From: a bacterium
GTDB taxonomy: Bacteria; Zhuqueibacterota; Zhuqueibacteria; Thermofontimicrobiales; Thermofontimicrobiaceae
Assembly (NCBI GenBank): GCA_011046315.1
Contig: DSAU01000163.1
Coordinates: 1 to 11,780 of the forward strand
DNA: 11,780 nt
Reading direction: 5' to 3'
The notes below the pieces were generated by a model. It saw only the letters and a program-made list of their open reading frames with translations. It was not told where the DNA came from and made no database searches. A program made the position numbers and the translations under genes. Positions 7,736-11,780 of the stretch are shown here, piece after piece. Numbering within the stretch: the first letter of the stretch is position 1; each line of letters opens with the position of its first letter.

Positions 7736-9258
7736 CGAATTTTAGCGAAGAATCCGGCAAAATTGAAACATCAGAACAAGAAAATTTAGCGACAATTTTC
7801 CGCGGAGTCAAAACCGACCTGAGCGGACGGGTATTTAATGCGCTGATTCGCTATGGCTATATTATTTTGCTGGCGAGACTGTTTGGTCCCGAGTTGCTGG
7901 GGATTTTTTTTCTCGGACTGATCGTGATTGAATTTTCTGGCGTGTTGGCAAGACTGGGCTTTGAAACCGGGGTGTTGAAATATGTTTCGATTTATTCCGG
8001 TCAGGGCGACAGCGCCAGGGTCAAGGGCGCTATTCTCCGGTCAGCCGGAATCGTGCTGCTCAGTAGTTTAATCTGGGCGGTCCTGCTGTTTATCGGCAGT
8101 GATTTTTTATCGGATACGATTTTTCACAAAGCCGAGTTGTCCTCGGTTTTGAAGATTTTTGCCTTTGCGCTTCCGTTTTCATCAGTGACGCTGGTCCTGC
8201 TTTCGGCGACACAGGCATTTCATACATTGAAATATCGGGTAATTGTTGAATTTGTTACCAATCCGGTTTTAAACATCCTGCTGGTAATACTGGTTTATCT
8301 GGCCGGATACGGGATCGGTGGCGTGGTTGCCGCGTATGGGTTCTCTTTTGCAGTCTGCGCGGTTTTATCACTGTTCTTTGTGATAAAGCTGTTTCCCGAC
8401 CTTCTGAATCCGAATATTAACGCGGTTCACCAAACTCGAAAACTGATTCGCTTTTCAACGCCGCTTATTCTGGTAAATTTCCTGAGCCTGATGATGATGT
8501 GGACCGATGTGCTAATGCTGGGTTATTTCAGAACTGCCGCCGAAGTCGGGATTTACAACACGGCTGTGAAAACCGCGTTTTTTATTAATTTTGTTATCAT
8601 GTCCTTTACTTCGATTTTTGCGCCGCGGATTTCAGAACTGTACGCGCGGGGCGAAATTGGTCAATTGGAGCAACTGTTTAAAACCGTGACCCGCTGGATC
8701 TTCGGATTAAGTTTGCCACTTTTTTTGATGGTGACGATACTTGCCGAAGACATTCTGGGGTTTTTTGGGGCCGAATTTGGCGCAGGTAGCGTAAGTTTGA
8801 TCTTGCTGGCGCTAGCCCATTTGGTTAATGCTTCGGTGGGTTCGGTGCGCTATGTTTTGATAATGGCGGACAGAGAAAAATGGGTGCTTTGGAACATGGT
8901 CGGCGTGAGCCTGCTGAATATCTGCCTTAATCGGTTGTTCATACCCCACTTGGGAATGGAAGGCGCTGCCGGCGCAACCGCCATTGCGATAATCGTGATC
9001 AATTTTATTATGTTGTTTCAGGTTTATTATCATTTGCGCATTCATCCCTATCAGTTGTCGTTTCTCAAACCGTTGTTGGGCGGGGTCGTGGCTGCCGTTG
9101 TTGTGCTTTTGGGCAGAGATATAATTGGCTGGGGAAACAGCGCGGTCAAAATTGCGGTGCTCTCATTCATGTTGCTCGCGATTTTTGTGGCTGTGCTTAA
9201 ACTGTTGAAGTTGGATGACCAGGATCGGTTCATCCTACAGCAGTTGCGATTGAAATGA
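7732..9258 (+). CDS. Wzx-type lipid-linked oligosaccharide flippase (MOP superfamily)
   Basis: This 508-residue protein should move lipid-linked repeat units from the cytoplasmic to the periplasmic face of the inner membrane. About 30 polar N-terminal residues precede a long run of hydrophobic segments consistent with 12-14 membrane helices over about 40-495, for example YGYIILLARLFGPELLGIFF and LLVILVYLAGYGIGGVVAAY. The opening pattern (FRGVKTDLSGRVFNALIRYG, then ARLFGPELLGIF) and the central LIRFSTPLILVNFLSLMMMW block are typical of polysaccharide synthase/flippase families. Length is normal. The TTG at 7732 is the first usual start codon after an in-frame stop at 7705-7707, so the start is constrained although no ribosome-binding site is evident. 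Its place beside Wzz- and Wza-like genes points to a Wzx/Wzy-dependent route rather than an ABC exporter. Confidence 0.9.
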   Translation: MTNFSEESGKIETSEQENLATIFRGVKTDLSGRVFNALIRYGYIILLARLFGPELLGIFFLGLIVIEFSGVLARLGFETGVLKYVSIYSGQGDSARVKGAILRSAGIVLLSSLIWAVLLFIGSDFLSDTIFHKAELSSVLKIFAFALPFSSVTLVLLSATQAFHTLKYRVIVEFVTNPVLNILLVILVYLAGYGIGGVVAAYGFSFAVCAVLSLFFVIKLFPDLLNPNINAVHQTRKLIRFSTPLILVNFLSLMMMWTDVLMLGYFRTAAEVGIYNTAVKTAFFINFVIMSFTSIFAPRISELYARGEIGQLEQLFKTVTRWIFGLSLPLFLMVTILAEDILGFFGAEFGAGSVSLILLALAHLVNASVGSVRYVLIMADREKWVLWNMVGVSLLNICLNRLFIPHLGMEGAAGATAIAIIVINFIMLFQVYYHLRIHPYQLSFLKPLLGGVVAAVVVLLGRDIIGWGNSAVKIAVLSFMLLAIFVAVLKLLKLDDQDRFILQQLRLK

Positions 9259-9314
9259 TCGCATTTATTCGGCAGCGATGGAAGGGTAAATCTTTTACCC
9301 CGAAAGGAGTGTAG

Positions 9315-9463
9315 GATTTATAGGTTGGAATTTGTTGTAAATATCACCTGCTTGACTGGAATTGGTAGCTTTGCCATTGAGGAACTGTCCCCCTGGGGAC
9401 AGGATATTTATAGCAAGACCTGTCAAACAAGCATAAAGCCCCGTAGAGGCGCAATAGAGAGGT
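9315..9463. repeat. Structured dispersed-type repeat, copy A
   Basis: This is the first of two direct copies about 328 bp apart and roughly 85-90% identical by eye. Left arm 9332-9345 and right arm 9403-9416 can pair over 14 bp, with two pairs being G-U in RNA. Inside is a perfect hairpin CTGTCCCC-CT-GGGGACAG (9385-9402) and a weaker one around AATTGGTA and TGCCATT. A third hairpin, GCCCC/GAGGC type with one mismatch, lies at about 9439-9451. The hairpin organisation resembles REP/MITE-like or ncRNA-like intergenic elements. There is no transposase gene in the window. Confidence 0.75.
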
Positions 9464-9507
9464 AGTCATGGCAAACACATATACCCCAAATATATTCGAC
9501 TAATTTA

Positions 9508-9630
9508 GCCGTAAATATCGCGTCCCTACGGGACTAAACGTGTTTTTATATTCGCATCTGCTATAAATATTTTGTCCCTACGGTACGGATTGTATTAAAT
9601 TTTTTACGTTGTAGCAAATATTTTTTCCCG
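9508..9630. repeat. Short related repeat units between the two long copies
   Basis: Three shorter units echo the arm motif of the long repeats. GTAAATATC at 9511-9519 is followed by the hairpin GTCCC-TAC-GGGAC (9522-9534). TGCTATAAATAT at 9559-9570 is followed by GTCCCTACGGTAC (9574-9586). TTGTAGCAAATATT at 9609-9622 is followed by TTTTCCCG. The order is the same in each: an AT-rich TAAATAT-type block, then a CCC/GGG block. They look like decayed or minimal members of the same family. Confidence 0.6.
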
Positions 9631-9642
9631 AGAGTAGTAGAC

Positions 9643-9792
9643 GATTTGTATGTTGGGATTTGTTGTAAATATCACCTGCTTGACCGGAATTGGTAGCTTT
9701 GCAATTCAAGAACTGTCCCCCTGGGGACAGGATATTTATAGCAAACAGATCCAACAAGCAACCAAAGCCCCGTAGGGGCGCAATAGAGAGGG
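9643..9792. repeat. Structured dispersed-type repeat, copy B
   Basis: This is the second direct copy. The left arm (9660-9673), right arm (9731-9744) and central hairpin (9713-9730) are identical to copy A, whereas most differences fall in linkers and in the stretch after the right arm. The 3' hairpin is perfect here: GCCCC-GTA-GGGGC at about 9767-9779. The internal weak stem is kept despite base changes (TGCAATT instead of TGCCATT) by shifting the bulged base. Conservation of arms over linkers suggests that structure matters. Confidence 0.75.
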
Positions 9793-9847
9793 TCGTGTAA
9801 CCGATCACAAAACAATTTCACACAGAATTAAAAGGACGCACAAGCTT

Positions 9848-10789
9848 TTGAAATTTAGGGGCTCGGAAAAAAATCACAGCGCGGCGCAGCAACCGGTAAT
9901 TATACTGGGCATGCACCGCTCCGGAACGAGTATCGTGGCCCGTTGCCTTGAGCAATTGGGGCTGTTCCTCGGGCGTCAAAAGGATCGAAACCATGAAGCG
10001 TGGCTGTTCCAGCGTCTCAACAATTGGATGCTCGCCCAAACCAACGCCAGTTGGGATCGACCGGAAAATTTTTTGTGTTTGAACGCGCTGCTGCGTCACC
10101 AGCTATTACGAGTGGTTGATTTTCATCTTCGATTTTTTCCTTCGCGAGTGAGTTTTCTCGGCTGGCGGCTCGGTTTGTGCAGCCATGACTTTCGCGATCT
10201 CGACTTTCCCTGGGGCTGGAAAGACCCGCGCAACACGTTTACTGCTGACATCTGGAATTCGATTTTCCCAGACGCAAAGTTTGTGCAGGTACAGCGCCAT
10301 CCGGTGGATGTGGCGCTCAGCCTGCAAAAGCGGGAACAAGCGGAAAGGCAAATCACGGAATCGGGCGCAAGAAAGACTGCGCGAAACCGGATCAAGGAAA
10401 TTTTATTAAGAGGCGTTGTGCCCTATCAGAAATCGGTCAGGGTTGAACAGTTGAGCCAGGGCGTTGCACTCTGGCTGGAATACGAGCAGCAGGCCATGGC
10501 GCTGGAAAAAGAGTTTGGCGACCGAATGCTGAAAATCAAATTTGAGGATTTTCTGATCCGGCCCGAAACCGGGCTGCAAACAGCCGCAGCCTTTGCCGGA
10601 TTAAAAACCGGGCCGGCTGAAATCAAACGGGCTGTTCAAAGTGTCAACCCGGAGCGCGCTTTCGCGTTTGCGAAAAGTCCGGAACTGGTCACTTTTTTTG
10701 AAAGCGTGGCGCGCCACCACCCGCTCGTTAAAATGCGGGGATATGACAGAGACTATCAAAACCCGGAAACGATTATTAGTTCAGATTAA
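9848..10789 (+). CDS. PAPS-dependent sulfotransferase family protein
   Basis: This 313-residue protein looks like a cytoplasmic sulfotransferase that would move sulfate from PAPS to an acceptor hydroxyl or amine. The 5'-phosphosulfate loop is clear near the N-terminus: VIILGMHRSGTS, with G21 to S28. The 3'-phosphate site is also present: FVQVQRHPVDVALSL, with Arg150 and Ser158 correctly spaced. GWKDPRNT lies between them, and IKFEDFLIRPE follows in the C-terminal part, where the family usually has a similar YEDL-type block. In a polysaccharide locus the likely acceptor is a sugar of the repeat unit, but lipid or small-molecule acceptors are possible. The TTG start lies about 11 bases after AAAGGA; the next Met is inside the nucleotide loop, so a later start is excluded. 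The GT2 gene follows after 42 bp and is probably co-transcribed. Confidence 0.86.
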   Translation: MKFRGSEKNHSAAQQPVIILGMHRSGTSIVARCLEQLGLFLGRQKDRNHEAWLFQRLNNWMLAQTNASWDRPENFLCLNALLRHQLLRVVDFHLRFFPSRVSFLGWRLGLCSHDFRDLDFPWGWKDPRNTFTADIWNSIFPDAKFVQVQRHPVDVALSLQKREQAERQITESGARKTARNRIKEILLRGVVPYQKSVRVEQLSQGVALWLEYEQQAMALEKEFGDRMLKIKFEDFLIRPETGLQTAAAFAGLKTGPAEIKRAVQSVNPERAFAFAKSPELVTFFESVARHHPLVKMRGYDRDYQNPETIISSD

Positions 10790-10831
10790 TTTCTTGATTG
10801 ACCAAAAATTAAAAACAAATCAGGCGCGAGA

Positions 10832-11755
10832 GTGAATCAGAAAACAACAGCCAAAGTTTACGTCATTGTGCTGAATTACAACGGGTTTGAAGACACCAGA
10901 GAGTGCCTGCGTTCGCTGGAAAAGCTCAGTTACACCGATTTAGAAACGGCGGTGGTGGAAAATGGCTCCAGCGACGGCTCAGCTGAAAAGCTGGAAAAGA
11001 TCCGAAACATTCGCCTGCTGAAAAGCAGCGCCAACCTCGGATTCGCTGGCGGGTGTAATCTGGGAATCGAATATGCGCTGGAACGGGGCGCTGATTTTGT
11101 GCTGCTGCTGAATAATGATACGGTTGTCGAGCCCGGATTTTTGGATGTACTGCTGCGCTGTTTTGCTAAAGATGAAACGGTGGGAATCGCCGGCAGCAAA
11201 ATACTCTATGACGGCAAGGACAAAATTATCTGGTCAGCCGGCGGCGGCGTCAGCCGCTATTTGAAACGAACGTTTCAATACGGAGAGAACCGGCTCGATG
11301 ACGGGAAATTTGACCGGGCTCGGGATGTTGATTTCGTTTCGGGCTGCTGCATGCTCATCCGGCGTGATGTGCTGGAAAAAGCCGGGCTGCTGGATCCGGT
11401 CTATTTTATGTATTACGAAGATGTGGATATTTGTCTGCGGGCGCAACAGCAGGGTTTTCGCGTGCGCTACTGCCCGGAAGCGGTGATTCACCACCGGGTG
11501 TCGGCTTCGACGAACCGGAGTTTCCGGGATTACTACCGGATGCGGAATTATCTGATTTTGTTGAAAAAACATTTTCCGGGCGCTCCTGGCATAGCCGTAC
11601 GGACAGCAGCCGCGCTCATCGAACGGCTGGGGCGTATCGTGACCCGAAAAATTGTGTACCGAGACACAGAAAAGCAGACAGCCCGGGTCAAGCAGCTCTT
11701 TCTCGGATTACGTGATGGAGTTAGATATGAGATAAAAAACAGTTGCATAAAATAG
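10832..11755 (+). CDS. Family 2 glycosyltransferase (rhamnosyltransferase-like)
   Basis: This 307-residue enzyme should add a sugar from a nucleotide donor to the growing lipid-linked repeat unit at the cytoplasmic face of the membrane. The GT-A fold features are in order: VYVIVLNYNG at the N-terminus, AVVENGSSDGS, ANLGFAGGCNLGI, the metal-binding DxD-type motif as LLLNNDT (Asn94-Asn95-Asp96), and the ED motif FMYYEDVDICLRAQQQG with Glu196 and Asp197. RMRNYLILLKKHFPG near residue 235 is typical of the WbbL/rhamnosyltransferase-like group, but donor specificity cannot be read from sequence. The C-terminal roughly 65 residues are basic and may associate with the membrane. The GTG start at 10832 begins directly before the first strand; the ribosome-binding site is weak. 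The gene is complete, ending 25 bp before the window edge. Confidence 0.92.
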   Translation: MNQKTTAKVYVIVLNYNGFEDTRECLRSLEKLSYTDLETAVVENGSSDGSAEKLEKIRNIRLLKSSANLGFAGGCNLGIEYALERGADFVLLLNNDTVVEPGFLDVLLRCFAKDETVGIAGSKILYDGKDKIIWSAGGGVSRYLKRTFQYGENRLDDGKFDRARDVDFVSGCCMLIRRDVLEKAGLLDPVYFMYYEDVDICLRAQQQGFRVRYCPEAVIHHRVSASTNRSFRDYYRMRNYLILLKKHFPGAPGIAVRTAAALIERLGRIVTRKIVYRDTEKQTARVKQLFLGLRDGVRYEIKNSCIK

Positions 11756-11780
11756 CAAATAAAATTATAACTTTATCCGA

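Larger units (their letters stand above)
9259..9847. other. About 590-bp gene-free region carrying structured repeats
   Basis: No credible coding sequence is present. The region starts with a perfect hairpin, GGGTAAA (9284-9290) and TTTACCC (9294-9300), which lacks a T-tract. It then holds two direct copies of a roughly 150-bp element (separate entries) with smaller related units between them. After the second copy, 9793-9847 is a short leader with AAAGGA at 9831-9836, about 11 bases before the sulfotransferase TTG. The region separates the flippase from the sulfotransferase/GT2 pair, so a promoter may exist here, but I could not pick one with confidence. Confidence 0.8.

Noticed and set aside
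9284..9300. Perfect GGGTAAA/TTTACCC hairpin as a terminator after the flippase gene
   Set aside because: The stem has few G-C pairs and no T-tract follows, so it does not meet the usual intrinsic terminator pattern. It may be part of the repeat region.
9578..9808. 76-codon open frame on the minus strand across the second long repeat
   Set aside because: It is built almost entirely from repeat sequence, has no domain pattern, and its reading is explained by the palindromic element. Such frames are typical artefacts of intergenic repeats.
9811..9825. AACAATTTCACACAG, identical to part of the lac operator/leader region, with an AAGCTT site 16 bases later
   Set aside because: The match stops at 15 bases on both sides and no other vector sequence follows. 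An AT-rich coincidence is the simplest reading, and it does not suggest contamination.
9259..9847. Possible CRISPR array
   Set aside because: There are only two long copies about 328 bp apart and irregular mini-units. There is no regular repeat-spacer spacing and no cas gene in the window.
10641..10835. 64-codon plus-strand frame overlapping the sulfotransferase end and the GT2 start
   Set aside because: Most of it lies in another frame of the sulfotransferase, and its composition (Arg/Ser-rich) is that of a shadow frame. The stop overlapping the GTG start is probably chance, though weak coupling cannot be excluded.

Overview
The window is most of a cell-surface polysaccharide (capsule, O-antigen-like or exopolysaccharide) synthesis and export locus from a Gram-negative bacterium. 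All eight genes that I accept lie on the + strand. The outer membrane is inferred from a Wza-like SLBB export protein and a Wzi-like beta-barrel protein. Base composition is intermediate, and four of the eight genes appear to start with TTG or GTG. The large multi-SLBB exporter and the Wzi-like protein with an extra helical N-terminal region recall Calditrichota/KSB1-like or other FCB-group lineages. That is an impression only, since the window has no rRNA or phylogenetic marker.

Layout: (1) 1-150, a leader with a good sigma-70-type promoter and a palindrome at the predicted transcription start. (2) 151-3403, the export pair: an SLBB outer-membrane polysaccharide channel protein followed 10 bp later by a kinase-less Wzz-type polysaccharide co-polymerase. 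(3) 3472-5852, nucleotide-sugar genes: a non-hydrolysing UDP-GlcNAc 2-epimerase family protein with WbpI-like motifs and a DegT/DnrJ/EryC1 PLP aminotransferase, separated by a 200-bp spacer carrying small direct and inverted repeats. (4) 5968-9258, a Wzi-like capsule assembly barrel and a Wzx-type flippase. (5) 9259-9847, about 590 bp without a gene, holding two direct copies of a roughly 150-bp structured repeat with smaller related units between them. (6) 9848-11755, a PAPS-type sulfotransferase and a family 2 glycosyltransferase.

Together the genes suggest this model. Amino sugars are made in the cytoplasm by the epimerase and aminotransferase. The GT2 enzyme adds a sugar to a lipid-linked repeat unit, and the flippase moves the unit across the inner membrane. 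A polymerase not seen here, under control of the Wzz-like protein, polymerises it. The SLBB protein exports the polymer and the Wzi-like protein helps anchor it. The sulfotransferase raises the possibility of a sulfated polymer. An initiating sugar-phosphate transferase, a Wzy polymerase and the other amino-sugar enzymes are absent from this window, so the locus probably continues to the right.

I found no convincing novel gene system. The most unusual element is the structured repeat pair at 9315-9792.
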